Counted from the stretch's first letter, positions 1 to 6,451 are shown. The stretch is DNA of 13,024 nt from Geopsychrobacter sp. (GCA_021647445.1 JAKIUS010000008.1:1-13024), one strand, 5' to 3'. Made by a program: numbers and translations. Notes: generated by a model not told the origin, from the letters alone.

Positions 1-378
1 ACTGCCCTTGAAAACGTAGCGCTTCCATTATTGGTGCAGGGAATGACTGTCAACGATGCAAAACAGAGGGCTCATGAATTATTGGGGCGTTTGCATTTGC
101 AGTCCAGAGAACGGCATGTTCCGGCGCGATTATCAGGTGGTGAAGCTCAAAGAGTTGCTGTGGCCAGGGCACTGGTTACAAATCCACGCTTACTGCTTGC
201 TGATGAACCAACGGGCAATCTTGATGAACGTACGGCAAGGGATGTTTTTGAAGTACTGCAACAGTTATGCACTGAAGAAAAGGCTTCTGTTGTGATGGTG
301 ACACATAGCAAGGGGCTTGCTGCTGCCTGTGAGCGGATGCTATGCCTGAAAAATGGTCATCTTATCGATATTTCCTGA
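1..378 (+). CDS. lolD: LolD-type lipoprotein-releasing ABC transporter ATPase, 3' part only
   Basis: The window opens inside this gene: frame 1 reads TALENVALPLL, a characteristic LolD segment, so the coding region continues to the left and the Walker A motif is not visible. The remaining 125 residues contain the ABC signature (LSGGEAQRVAVARAL), Walker B (LLLADEPTGNLD) and the switch histidine in VMVTHSK. The serine after that histidine is where LolD and MacB relatives usually have aspartate. In the family this ATPase powers LolCE, which extracts outer-membrane lipoproteins from the inner membrane and hands them to LolA. It acts on the cytoplasmic face. A lolC/E partner would be expected just upstream, outside the window. 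MacB/FtsE-type ATPases share these motifs, so the precise substrate is inferred. Confidence 0.85.
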   Translation, partial: TALENVALPLLVQGMTVNDAKQRAHELLGRLHLQSRERHVPARLSGGEAQRVAVARALVTNPRLLLADEPTGNLDERTARDVFEVLQQLCTEEKASVVMVTHSKGLAAACERMLCLKNGHLIDIS

Positions 379-480
379 AATATTTCTAATTAATTATTAC
401 TGCGACTTTTAGCACAGATTCAAAAAGGATTTGACGGATCATAAAGTTCTGTTAAACTTCATGTTACTTCTAGCATGACG

Positions 481-489
481 TGTTAAAAT
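481..489 (+). promoter_or_regulatory. Candidate extended -10 promoter for ihfA
   Basis: TG at 481-482, one base, then TAAAAT at 484-489 form an extended -10 element (5 of 6 to TATAAT). No good -35 is seen at the usual distance. Predicted start is near 496, inside the repeat block that precedes ihfA. A second weak candidate is TTGACG at 431-436 with TAAACT at 453-458 (16-bp spacer). Confidence 0.4.
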
Positions 490-490
490 T

Positions 491-523
491 ATGTTTTAGT
501 TATGTTTTAGTTATGTTTTAGTG
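491..523 (+). repeat. Three tandem 11-bp repeats abutting the ihfA start
   Basis: The unit ATGTTTTAGTT occurs at 491-501 and 502-512, and a third time at 513-523 with only the last base changed (T to G). The block ends in the G-rich stretch that serves as the ihfA ribosome binding site. Each unit contains ATG-TTT-TAG, a start codon followed by one sense codon and a stop. Confidence 0.95.
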
Positions 524-532
524 GGGGTTGAG

Positions 533-823
533 GTGAATGTAACTAAAGCTGAAATTGCTAAAATTGTTCACGAACGTGTTGGACTCACCAAGAAAGAGTC
601 GGCTCAGATTGTTGAGTCAGTTTTAAGTGCTGTTTTCCAATCACTGGAACAGGGCGGGAATGTGAAGCTTTCAGGGTTTGGACATTTTGTTGTTCGTAAA
701 AAACATGCGCGTCGGGGTCGTAACCCCAAAACAGGGAGCGATATTACCATTGCTCCACGCTCCGTTGTAACATTTCGTGCCAGCCCATTACTCAAAAAGA
801 AAATGTTAGAGGGAGATAAATGA
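533..823 (+). CDS. ihfA: Integration host factor alpha subunit
   Basis: This is a 96-residue member of the HU/IHF DNA-bending family. With IhfB it forms a heterodimer that bends DNA sharply for recombination, replication and sigma-54 promoter activation. The start (NVTKAEIAKIVHERVGLTKKE) aligns with the IhfA start (ALTKAEMSEYL), followed by the core VKLSGFGHF and the DNA-inserting arm GRNPKTG, whose proline intercalates into the minor groove. I chose the GTG at 533 because GGGGG at 523-527 is well placed as a Shine-Dalgarno sequence. An upstream GTG at 521 would add four residues, MGVE, without a ribosome binding site. The gene overlaps the next by four bases (ATGA), so the two are co-translated. 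RNR-type arm sequences separate IhfA from HU only moderately, so the alpha assignment also rests on the MerR-family neighbour. Confidence 0.9.
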   Translation: MNVTKAEIAKIVHERVGLTKKESAQIVESVLSAVFQSLEQGGNVKLSGFGHFVVRKKHARRGRNPKTGSDITIAPRSVVTFRASPLLKKKMLEGDK

Positions 824-1191
824 GTACAAAGCAGGCATTGGTCAAAGCCGGAGTTAAACTTCCGGAGTTATCAGATAAACTTTTCTTTTCCATCAGGGAA
901 GTCAGTGATCTGTGTGCTGTTGAACCACATGTTTTACGCTATTGGGAAACAGAATTTAAACATATAAAACCGGTTAAAAAGAGCGGTAACCGTCGTTTTT
1001 ATCGGCACCGTGATGTCTATGCAGTATTTCAAATTAAACACCTGCTTTATGACCTTAACTTTACTATTCGTGGCGCCAAAAAACGTTTGCTCAATGATGA
1101 TCTGAAAGATATTGTAGATCAACACGACAGTCAGACTATATTGAGACAGATCCAACAGGAATTAGGTGAAATCTACAAACTTCTTGACTGA
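820..1191 (+). CDS. MerR-family transcriptional regulator
   Basis: This 123-residue protein starts within the ihfA stop codon (ATGA) and has a good ribosome binding site, GAGGGAG, at 810-816. Residues 22-90 form a MerR-type winged helix-turn-helix: FFSIREVSDL, then VLRYWETEF, then the wing GNRRFYRHRDV, and the helix KHLLYDLNFTIRGAKKRLL. The C-terminal part is a short coiled-coil-like helix (about residues 100-121). There is no cysteine-rich metal loop and no larger drug-binding domain, so it belongs to the short MerR type commonly found directly after ihfA in proteobacteria. The inducer and target genes are unknown. Tight coupling to ihfA suggests shared expression, not a specific function. 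Confidence 0.88.
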   Translation: MSTKQALVKAGVKLPELSDKLFFSIREVSDLCAVEPHVLRYWETEFKHIKPVKKSGNRRFYRHRDVYAVFQIKHLLYDLNFTIRGAKKRLLNDDLKDIVDQHDSQTILRQIQQELGEIYKLLD

Positions 1192-1220
1192 TTAAGACTT
1201 ACATTCTCAATGATTATAAG
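1192..1220 (+). promoter_or_regulatory. Candidate sigma-70 promoter for tRNA-Pro
   Basis: TTAAGA (1192-1197) and TATAAG (1215-1220) are separated by exactly 17 bp. This predicts a start near 1227 and a leader of about 14 bases before the tRNA. The -35 element begins one base after the stop codon of the MerR gene. Confidence 0.5.
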
Positions 1221-1241
1221 TAGGCTTACCCGCCTATAATC
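1212..1241. repeat. Inverted repeat immediately before tRNA-Pro
   Basis: GATTATA (1212-1218) and TATAATC (1235-1241) are exact inverted copies. Inside them GGC (1223-1225) faces GCC (1232-1234), or TAGGC faces GCCTA. The left arm overlaps the proposed -10 box. The right arm contains a TATAAT that ends on the base before the tRNA. Confidence 0.7.
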
Positions 1242-1317
1242 GGGGCGTAGCGCAGCCTGGTAGCGCACCAGACTGGGGGTCTGGTGGTCGGAGGTTCGAA
1301 TCCTCTCGTCCCGACCA
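1241..1317 (+). tRNA. tRNA-Pro, anticodon GGG
   Basis: A 77-base cloverleaf can be drawn by hand. The acceptor stem CGGGGCG pairs with CGTCCCG with one G-U pair. The D arm is GCGC...GCGC. The anticodon stem CCAGA/TCTGG encloses loop CTGGGGG with anticodon GGG. The T arm GGAGG-TTCGAAT-CCTCT is canonical, and the 3' ACCA is encoded. It decodes the proline codon CCC (and CCU by wobble). Confidence 0.97.
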
Positions 1318-1334
1318 TAAAATCGACGCATGAC

Positions 1335-1375
1335 AGGCCGATCTCTTTATAGAAGAGATCGGCCTTTCATTTTAT
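1335..1375 (+). terminator. Rho-independent terminator after tRNA-Pro
   Basis: A perfect 13-bp stem, AGGCCGATCTCTT (1335-1347) with AAGAGATCGGCCT (1353-1365), closes a five-base loop and is followed by TTCATTTTAT. It sits 17 bases after the tRNA and should end that transcript. Confidence 0.88.
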
Positions 1376-1607
1376 CCCCGTCAGGAAGTGATAATCTTCT
1401 GACGGATGTAGAGTTGATTGTGAAATGGAATCTTCCGCAGTCCTTAACAACGGGAGGGAATTGGGCTCATCGCGTAGCGGGAGATATACCGCCGGGCCAG
1501 TGTATGTAAAATGCGTGCCCGATTGTCGAATTTGTCCTATACTCAGTCCTCAGGGGCCGGTTGGTCGTTTGTGAACATTCGGCTGGAACTGGTTCTGATG
1601 TTTTTAT
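1376..1607. other. Intergenic region without a recognisable gene
   Basis: About 230 bp separate the tRNA terminator from the ribosome binding site of the GAF gene. It holds a second hairpin, CGTCA/TGACG plus GAAG/CTTC with one bulged G (1379-1404). It also holds a possible -10, TATACT at 1538-1543, without a good -35. A 49-codon frame from ATG 1425 has no ribosome binding site and no recognisable motif. I see no other signal. Confidence 0.6.
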
Positions 1608-1623
1608 AAGGAGAAATCAATTT

Positions 1624-2787
1624 ATGCCCCAGGCTAATACCAACGAGTATTTTCGGCTTTTTTTTGAAACACCCCAGGCCATTCTCTCCGCGCGCAATCT
1701 GCAAGAGACCCTCGATTCCCTTGTTCAACGGACCGTTTCAGCCTTGGTGATCAAGGCTGGCGGGTTGCGACTGATAGACGAGAGGAGCCACTGTCTCGAG
1801 CAGGTTGCGGCTTTCGGTTTAAGCGATACCTATCTGGAGAAGGGGGCCCTAAATACTGATCAGAGTATCCCTGAGGTGCTTGAGGGGCGACCGGTTTGTA
1901 TCCAGAACGCTTATAATGATCCACGTATCCAGTACCCGGATGCCATGCGCACCGAGGGGATCAATACCATCCTCTCTGTGCCGGTGATTGCTGGGGAAAA
2001 GGTCATCGGTGTCTTGCGTCTCTATAGTGCTGAAGTGCGTGATTATACAGATGAAGAGATAGAATTTATCTCTGCGCTGGCCGAGATGGGCGGGCTGGCC
2101 ATCGCCAATGCGCAACTTCATCAGTCCGACGGCGATAAGTTAGCATCCCTGTTCGATGAGATGGGTGTTGAACTGCCCGCTGATGTTGAGTCCAGCACGC
2201 AGCAGTTTGATACCTGTGCTTTTTTGCCTGTCGATCCGCTCAAGGGGCTCGGTTATTTTCGCACTCTGCATGAAGTTACCCAGGCGATTTTATCGACCCA
2301 TGAATCGAAGCAGGTCATGCAGTTGATTGTCGATAAGGTGATCGGTATCATGCAGGTCAAAGCCAGTGCCCTGCGTTTACGTAACGAAACCACCCATGAG
2401 CTGGAGTTGATCGTTGCCACCGGGCTGAGTGCAAAATTTCTAGCCAAGGGACAACCACACACCGACCAGAGTATCAGCGAGACCTTAGCAGGCAAAGCTG
2501 TTCAGATAACCGATACTGCGAATGATCCACGACTTGAATATCCGCTTGAAACGGTCGCCGAAGGCATCTCTTCGATTCTCTCCCTGCCGATTGTCGCGCG
2601 TCAGCGGGTGGTCGGTGTGCTGCGGATCTACAGTGCCGAAGAACGTCAGTTTACCCAGGACGAAATCACCTTCCTTACCGCGCTGGCCGGAATATCCGGT
2701 GTGGCCATCATGAACGCCCGCTACTACGAGGCAACCCGTAATGATCTCTCGTTTTGGACGGCGACTCTCGGCTATATGCAGGATTGA
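1624..2787 (+). CDS. Tandem GAF-domain sensor protein without output domain
   Basis: The 387-residue protein consists of two GAF domains and little else. GAF 1 spans roughly residues 25-165 and GAF 2 roughly 215-370. They are clear internal duplicates: GVLRLYSAEVRDYTDEEIEF is echoed by GVLRIYSAEERQFTQDEITF, and the segments around NDPRIQYP and NDPRLEYP match too. GAF domains bind small ligands (cyclic nucleotides, haem, 2-oxoglutarate and others). Which one applies here cannot be read from the sequence. There is no kinase, GGDEF, HD or helix-turn-helix domain, and no membrane segment. I chose ATG 1624 because AAGGAGA (1608-1614) precedes it. An in-frame TTG at 1561 would add 21 unlikely residues. 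It lies 43 bp before yaeQ, probably in the same transcript. Confidence 0.85.
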   Translation: MPQANTNEYFRLFFETPQAILSARNLQETLDSLVQRTVSALVIKAGGLRLIDERSHCLEQVAAFGLSDTYLEKGALNTDQSIPEVLEGRPVCIQNAYNDPRIQYPDAMRTEGINTILSVPVIAGEKVIGVLRLYSAEVRDYTDEEIEFISALAEMGGLAIANAQLHQSDGDKLASLFDEMGVELPADVESSTQQFDTCAFLPVDPLKGLGYFRTLHEVTQAILSTHESKQVMQLIVDKVIGIMQVKASALRLRNETTHELELIVATGLSAKFLAKGQPHTDQSISETLAGKAVQITDTANDPRLEYPLETVAEGISSILSLPIVARQRVVGVLRIYSAEERQFTQDEITFLTALAGISGVAIMNARYYEATRNDLSFWTATLGYMQD

Positions 2788-2830
2788 TAATAGAAAAAGT
2801 CCGATTATTAAATAAACCCAAGGGAATTCT

Positions 2831-3376
2831 ATGGCCATCAGCGCCACTATATTTAAAGCCAGTCTGCAGATCTCTGATATGGATCGTAACTATTACGCCG
2901 AGCATCTGCTGACTCTGGCACGGCACCCTTCTGAGACGGACGAGCGCATGATGGTGCGGATGCTCGCTTTTGCCCTGCACGCAGATGAGCAGCTCAGTTT
3001 TACCCGTGGGCTGTGTGCCGATGAAGAACCGGATCTGTGGCTGAAGAGTTTAAGTGACGAGATTGAGTTGTGGATCGATGTCGGTCTGCCGGATGAACGG
3101 CGGGTGCGTAAGGCGTGCAACCGGTCTGCTCTTGTCTGTCTGTACCTCTATGGTGGCCGTGGGGCCGATCTGTGGTGGCAGCGTAACGCCGAGAAACTGA
3201 AGCGCTTTAGTAACCTGCAGGTAGTTGAAATTTCCGATCTGTCCTGCAAGGAGCTGACGGCACTGGTACAGCGCAATATGCAGGTACAGTGCACGATCCA
3301 GGATGGTGAAATCTGGTTGAATGCAGGCGACAGGAGTTGTTCTGTTACCCCGTTGGTGCGTCAGTTGCCGACTTGA
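2831..3376 (+). CDS. yaeQ: YaeQ family protein
   Basis: The 181-residue length and sequence match E. coli YaeQ closely: ATIFKASLQISDMDRNYY, LTLARHPSETDERMM, FTRGLCADEEPDLW, IELWIDVGLPDERRVRKAC and the C-terminal TIQDGEIWL. YaeQ proteins are compact cytoplasmic proteins whose crystal structures resemble a PD-(D/E)XK nuclease core. The Glu/Asp/Lys positions in ELWIDVGLPDERRVRK fit such a core. Their cellular role is not settled. Old reports tied YaeQ to suppression of RfaH loss, and I would not build on that. The ribosome binding site AAGGGA lies at 2819-2824. The short gap to the GAF gene suggests one transcript, and a dyad follows the stop codon. Confidence 0.93.
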   Translation: MAISATIFKASLQISDMDRNYYAEHLLTLARHPSETDERMMVRMLAFALHADEQLSFTRGLCADEEPDLWLKSLSDEIELWIDVGLPDERRVRKACNRSALVCLYLYGGRGADLWWQRNAEKLKRFSNLQVVEISDLSCKELTALVQRNMQVQCTIQDGEIWLNAGDRSCSVTPLVRQLPT

Positions 3377-3391
3377 TCATTGTTGATTCGA

Positions 3392-3410
3392 AATGAGTCG
3401 AAGACTCATT
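3392..3410. repeat. Hairpin between yaeQ and the SseB-like gene
   Basis: AATGAGTC (3392-3399) and GACTCATT (3403-3410) form an 8-bp stem with a three-base loop. TGATCA occurs at 3374-3379 and 3410-3415 on either side. No T-run follows, so it is not an obvious Rho-independent terminator. Confidence 0.7.
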
Positions 3411-3421
3411 GATCAGATTTC

Positions 3422-3450
3422 ACGACAAACGATCTGTGTTCTGTTATGGT
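3422..3450 (+). promoter_or_regulatory. Candidate promoter of the SseB-like gene
   Basis: ACGACA (3422-3427) and an extended -10, TG-t-TATGGT (TG at 3442-3443, box 3445-3450), are spaced 17 bp apart. The predicted start near 3457 leaves a leader of about 54 bases. Confidence 0.45.
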
Positions 3451-3510
3451 GCGTGCGGATTTAAAGGTTCATTTTCTCTCGCAATTTTTATTAGTTTAAG
3501 GTGTTTCAAT

Positions 3511-3936
3511 ATGACCGAACTCGATACCGCTTTTGATGCTCTGCGGACTGCTCCCGATGATCGTGAGGCCCAGTCCGGTTTTTACGATCTGTTTCTCAAT
3601 TCCAGTTTTTTTGTGCCGACGGTTCAGGAAAATCTGTCAATGGATGAAGAGGATGGAGACCAAGAGACGGAAGTCCCCTTGATTGTTGAAAACAACGGTA
3701 CCGATTATCTGGTTCTTTTCGATCTGCAGCAGCGACTTAATGACTGGGCCGAGCAGGAGGCTCCGTTCGTTAAGCTGCCCGGCCATCTAATTGCCGAAAT
3801 GACCACTCCCGAACTCAACTGGGCGCTGAATATCGGCACGGATCACAGCAAGCTGTTCGCACCGGACGAAATAGACTGGCTCAAGGATGTGGTCGTGCGC
3901 TGCAAGGCCGAAGGCGAAGGAAATACCGAAGGCTGA
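3511..3936 (+). CDS. SseB-like N-terminal domain protein
   Basis: This 141-residue acidic protein begins MTELDTAFDALRTAPDDREA. A central segment (VPLIVENNGTDYLVLFDLQQRLNDW, then FVKLPGHLIAEM) and the end of the domain (LNWALNIGTDHSKLFAPDEIDWL) resemble the SseB N-terminal domain found in many bacterial proteins of unknown role. No signal peptide or membrane helix is visible. I chose ATG 3511 over an earlier in-frame start at 3409, because AAGGTG (3498-3503) is well placed and the earlier part overlaps the promoter and hairpin. It stands alone between its own promoter and a terminator. The family name comes from a Salmonella secretion chaperone gene but does not imply that function here. Confidence 0.75.
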   Translation: MTELDTAFDALRTAPDDREAQSGFYDLFLNSSFFVPTVQENLSMDEEDGDQETEVPLIVENNGTDYLVLFDLQQRLNDWAEQEAPFVKLPGHLIAEMTTPELNWALNIGTDHSKLFAPDEIDWLKDVVVRCKAEGEGNTEG

Positions 3937-3992
3937 CTTCTTCACTAAACAGGTTGCCTGCAATAGCAGATCGGTGCTATAGATTCGCTGCG

Positions 3993-4033
3993 AAAAAGAC
4001 CACAGGGTTCGTCCCGGTGGTTTTGTTTTTTTT
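3993..4033 (+). terminator. Rho-independent terminator after the SseB-like gene
   Basis: ACCAC-A-GGG (3999-4007) pairs with CCC-G-GTGGT (4013-4021) around loop TTCGT, with one A-G mismatch. An A-run lies upstream and a T-run (TTTGTTTTTTTT) follows. Confidence 0.88.
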
Positions 4034-4081
4034 GATTCTGCCCGAGCAGTCTGTCGGACGATAGTAAAAGGATTTTCAGTT

Positions 4082-5716
4082 ATGATCAGTGTCTCAAATA
4101 TCTGTCTGGCTTACGGCAAGCGGACGATCTTCAAAAACGTCAACATCAAGTTCACTCCAGGCAATTGTTACGGACTGATCGGAGCGAATGGCGCGGGGAA
4201 ATCGACTTTTTTGAAAATTCTGGCCGGTGATACCGAGCCCGATAAGGGCGAGGTGAGCATCGGCAAGGGGCTGCGCATGGCGGTGTTGCGCCAAGATCAA
4301 TTTGCCTTTGATGAAGAGACCGTTTTCAACACGGTGATCATGGGTCACAAGCGACTCTATGAAGTGATGGCCGAACGCGAAGCGATCTACACCAAGGAGG
4401 ATTTTACTGAAGAGGATGGCGTGCGTTCTGGTGAGCTTGAGGCAGAGTTTGCCGAGATGAATGGTTATGAAGTGGAATCTGAAGCGGCGGTGTTGTTGAA
4501 TGGTCTGGGGATTGGTGAAGACCTGCGTCAGCGACAGATGAAGGATCTCGAAGGGGGTGAGAAGGTGCGGGTGCTGCTGGCGCAGGCGCTATTTGGTAAC
4601 CCCGATGTGCTGTTGCTCGACGAACCGACCAACCACTTAGATCTCAAATCAATCCAATGGCTGGAGGAGTTTCTCGGCCGCTTTCAAAACACCCTGATCG
4701 TTGTTTCCCATGATCGGCACTTTTTGAATCAGTCCTGTACCCATATTGCCGATATCGATTTTGGCACCATCCGTACCTATGTCGGTAATTATGATTTCTG
4801 GTACGAGGCCAGCCAGTTGGTGTTGAAACAGAAACAGGACGCCAATAAAAAAGCCAGCGATAAGGCCAACGAGTTGAAAGATTTTATCGCCCGCTTCAGT
4901 TCCAACGCGTCAAAGGCCAAGCAGGCGACTTCGCGCAAGAAACTGCTCGATAAACTCGAGATTGAGGAGTTGCCGGTCTCCTCACGCAAGTATCCCTTTA
5001 TCGACTTTCGGCCCGAGCGTCCCTGCGGTGATATCATCCTCGAAATCAAGGGGCTGAGCAAGACTATTGATGGCGTCAAGATCCTCAATAATCTCGATCT
5101 GGTTATCAATAAAGGAGATAAAATCGCCTTGGTTGGCGCCAATAGCCTGGCGAAAACAATTCTGCTGCAGATCCTGGTCGGTGATATCAAGCCCGATGCG
5201 GGCAGTTTTCGCTGGGGAGTGACGATCACCAACTCCTATTTTCCAAAGGAGAACAGTAGTTTCTTCGCCAGAGATCTGAATCTGATCGAATGGCTCTGTC
5301 AGTATCCGCCTCACGAAGGGGAGAGCTTCGCCCGTGGCTTTCTGGGTCGCATGCTCTTCTCTGGCGATGAAGCAACCAAAATGACCAGTGTGTTGAGCGG
5401 TGGCGAGAAGGTCCGTTGCATGCTGGCGAAAATGATGCTGACCAGCGCGAATGTGCTGCTGTTTGATGAGCCGACCAATCACCTGGATCTTGAATCGATT
5501 ACTGCTCTTAATAATAGTTTGATCGCCTTTTCTGAGGTCATCCTCTTTACCTCGCACGACCATAAGTTTGTCTCAACGGTCGCCAATCGGATTGTCGAGT
5601 TGACCCCTGGTGGTGTAATTGATCGGGTAATGAACTTCGATGAATACCTCGAGAACGCCGACATCAACGCGTTGCGTGAGCGGATCAATCAGGGCGCGAC
5701 AGAACTGAACCTGTAA
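4082..5716 (+). CDS. ybiT: ABC-F family ATPase, YbiT type
   Basis: The 544-residue protein has two nucleotide-binding domains and no membrane part, which defines ABC-F translation factors acting on the ribosome. NBD1 has Walker A GANGAGKST (residues 34-42), signature LEGGE (156-160) and Walker B VLLLDEPTNHLD. The interdomain linker (about 240-300) is lysine-rich and carries FSSNASKAKQATSR, typical of YbiT. NBD2 has signature LSGGE (438-442) and Walker B VLLFDEPTNHLD. Its Walker A reads GANSLAKT (352-359): the second and third glycines of the loop are replaced while Lys358 and Thr359 remain. YbiT relatives such as RQDQFAFE- and HDRHFLN-bearing proteins match best, against EttA or Uup. The exact ribosomal role is inferred from the family. 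A ribosome binding site AAGGA (4068-4072) precedes ATG 4082. Confidence 0.92.
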   Translation: MISVSNICLAYGKRTIFKNVNIKFTPGNCYGLIGANGAGKSTFLKILAGDTEPDKGEVSIGKGLRMAVLRQDQFAFDEETVFNTVIMGHKRLYEVMAEREAIYTKEDFTEEDGVRSGELEAEFAEMNGYEVESEAAVLLNGLGIGEDLRQRQMKDLEGGEKVRVLLAQALFGNPDVLLLDEPTNHLDLKSIQWLEEFLGRFQNTLIVVSHDRHFLNQSCTHIADIDFGTIRTYVGNYDFWYEASQLVLKQKQDANKKASDKANELKDFIARFSSNASKAKQATSRKKLLDKLEIEELPVSSRKYPFIDFRPERPCGDIILEIKGLSKTIDGVKILNNLDLVINKGDKIALVGANSLAKTILLQILVGDIKPDAGSFRWGVTITNSYFPKENSSFFARDLNLIEWLCQYPPHEGESFARGFLGRMLFSGDEATKMTSVLSGGEKVRCMLAKMMLTSANVLLFDEPTNHLDLESITALNNSLIAFSEVILFTSHDHKFVSTVANRIVELTPGGVIDRVMNFDEYLENADINALRERINQGATELNL

Positions 5717-5740
5717 GAGAATGAGGATCCCTCTCGCCAC

Positions 5741-5763
5741 CAGAGTGCTGATCGTGTACTCTG
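5741..5763. repeat. Small inverted repeat downstream of the ABC-F gene
   Basis: CAGAGT (5741-5746) and ACTCTG (5758-5763) are exact inverted copies separated by 11 bases. No T-run follows. It may be a weak transcript-end or leader structure. Confidence 0.4.
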
Positions 5764-5810
5764 CACACTTGTGCCATGTATGACGTTCGTTAACCTGTCA
5801 GGGAGTTACT

Positions 5811-5987
5811 ATGGAACAGTTAATTTTTATCTGGGTAGTTTTTGGTGCAGCAGCGGCCTCAATGGCAAAAAGTAAGGGACGAAATATCTATTTTTGGATT
5901 TTTATGGGTGTGCTGATCGGACCCTTTGCCGTCTTGATTGTCGCCGTGATGAAGACCACTGAAACGGGTGACAAGAAATATTTTTAA
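5811..5987 (+). CDS. Small two-helix membrane protein, 58 residues
   Basis: The frame encodes 58 residues beginning MEQLIFIWVVFGAAAA. Hydrophobic segments at about residues 3-19 and 27-47 flank a short basic loop, AKSKGRNIYFW. The second segment carries the turn MGVLIGPFAVL. This layout (a short helix, a small positively charged loop with KGR, then a helix ending LLGP-F) is common in tiny bacterial inner-membrane proteins of unknown function. GGGAG (5801-5805) is a good ribosome binding site for ATG 5811. By the positive-inside rule the loop would face the cytoplasm and both ends the periplasm. The charged C-terminal tail is TTETGDKKYF. I cannot assign a role. Confidence 0.72.
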   Translation: MEQLIFIWVVFGAAAASMAKSKGRNIYFWIFMGVLIGPFAVLIVAVMKTTETGDKKYF

Positions 5988-5991
5988 GGCG

Positions 5992-6189
5992 ATGAAGAGA
6001 ACCAACAAGCCACAGCAGAGTGTTTTTGCCGAAGCCTGGCAAAATATGTCGGTGGATATAAATAAAATTTTGCCGCAGAAGTTGCGAGGGCGTAAGGATA
6101 AATGGAAGTTTGGTCTGGTGTTGGCTCTTTTTGAACTGCTGGTCCTCGGGGTTGTCGGGCGATTTGTCTACCACTGGTTCAAGGGGTGA
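5992..6189 (+). CDS. Small single-helix membrane protein, unknown function
   Basis: This frame encodes 65 residues from ATG 5992, or 73 from GTG 5968, which would overlap the previous gene by 20 bases. Neither start has a well-spaced ribosome binding site: AAGG at 5986-5989 is only two bases from ATG 5992. The N-terminal 38 residues are polar and basic (KILPQKLRGRKDKWK). They are followed by one hydrophobic helix, roughly residues 39-62, ending in YHWFKG. A basic stretch directly before the helix suggests a tail-anchored type protein with the N-terminus in the cytoplasm. The start lies four bases after the stop of the previous small gene, so the two are probably co-translated. I do not recognise a family. 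Confidence 0.6.
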   Translation: MKRTNKPQQSVFAEAWQNMSVDINKILPQKLRGRKDKWKFGLVLALFELLVLGVVGRFVYHWFKG

Positions 6190-6195
6190 TTGCCA

Positions 6196-6424
6196 GTGCT
6201 GGGGGCGATTGTCGGCGATATTGTCGGCTCACGCTTTATAGCTTAAGCCGATCAAGACGAGTGGTTTTGAGCTGTTTCACCCTGATTGTCGTCTGACCGA
6301 CGATACGGTGCTGACCCTGGCAACCGCCTGTGCCCTCCTTGAGCGGCGTCCCTTCTCTGACACTTAGCGTGAATTTTATCGACGTTATCCTGGCGCCGGT
6401 TATGGTGCCCGATTTGCCGCCTGA
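6196..6424 (+). pseudogene. ADP-ribosylglycohydrolase (DraG-like) N-terminal relic
   Basis: Reading across frames restores the start of an ADP-ribosylglycohydrolase. GTG 6196 gives VLGAIVGDIVGSRF, the family's usual opening, then a stop (TAA 6244-6246). One frame over, from 6248, the text resumes as PIKTSGFELFHPDCRLTDDT, with the metal-binding TDDT, followed by VLTLATACALLERR. A TAG at 6365-6367 replaces a normally conserved tyrosine, and REFYRRYPGAGYGARF then continues to a TGA at 6422-6424. So there is at least one frameshift (near 6238-6247) and two further stops, and the C-terminal two-thirds of the enzyme is missing. Intact members remove ADP-ribose from proteins or nucleic acids in a Mg-dependent way. 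This copy cannot make a working product. Confidence 0.85.
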
Positions 6425-6451
6425 GCCTCTCTGGCCGAAGTCGTTTTTTTC

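Noticed and set aside
368..383. ATATTTC-CT-GAAATAT palindrome at the lolD stop as a terminator
   Set aside because: It contains almost only A-T pairs, has a two-base loop and no T-run, and overlaps the stop codon.
1235..1240. Perfect TATAAT just before tRNA-Pro as its promoter
   Set aside because: A start about seven bases downstream would fall inside the mature tRNA. The pair at 1192-1197 and 1215-1220 fits better.
1425..1574. 49-codon frame before the GAF gene, with CVPDCRICP near its end
   Set aside because: It has no ribosome binding site, and the cysteines look coincidental. Nothing else supports coding.
4982..5563. 193-codon minus-strand frame opposite the ABC-F gene
   Set aside because: It overlaps conserved ABC motifs on the plus strand and has no family match or ribosome binding site that I can see.
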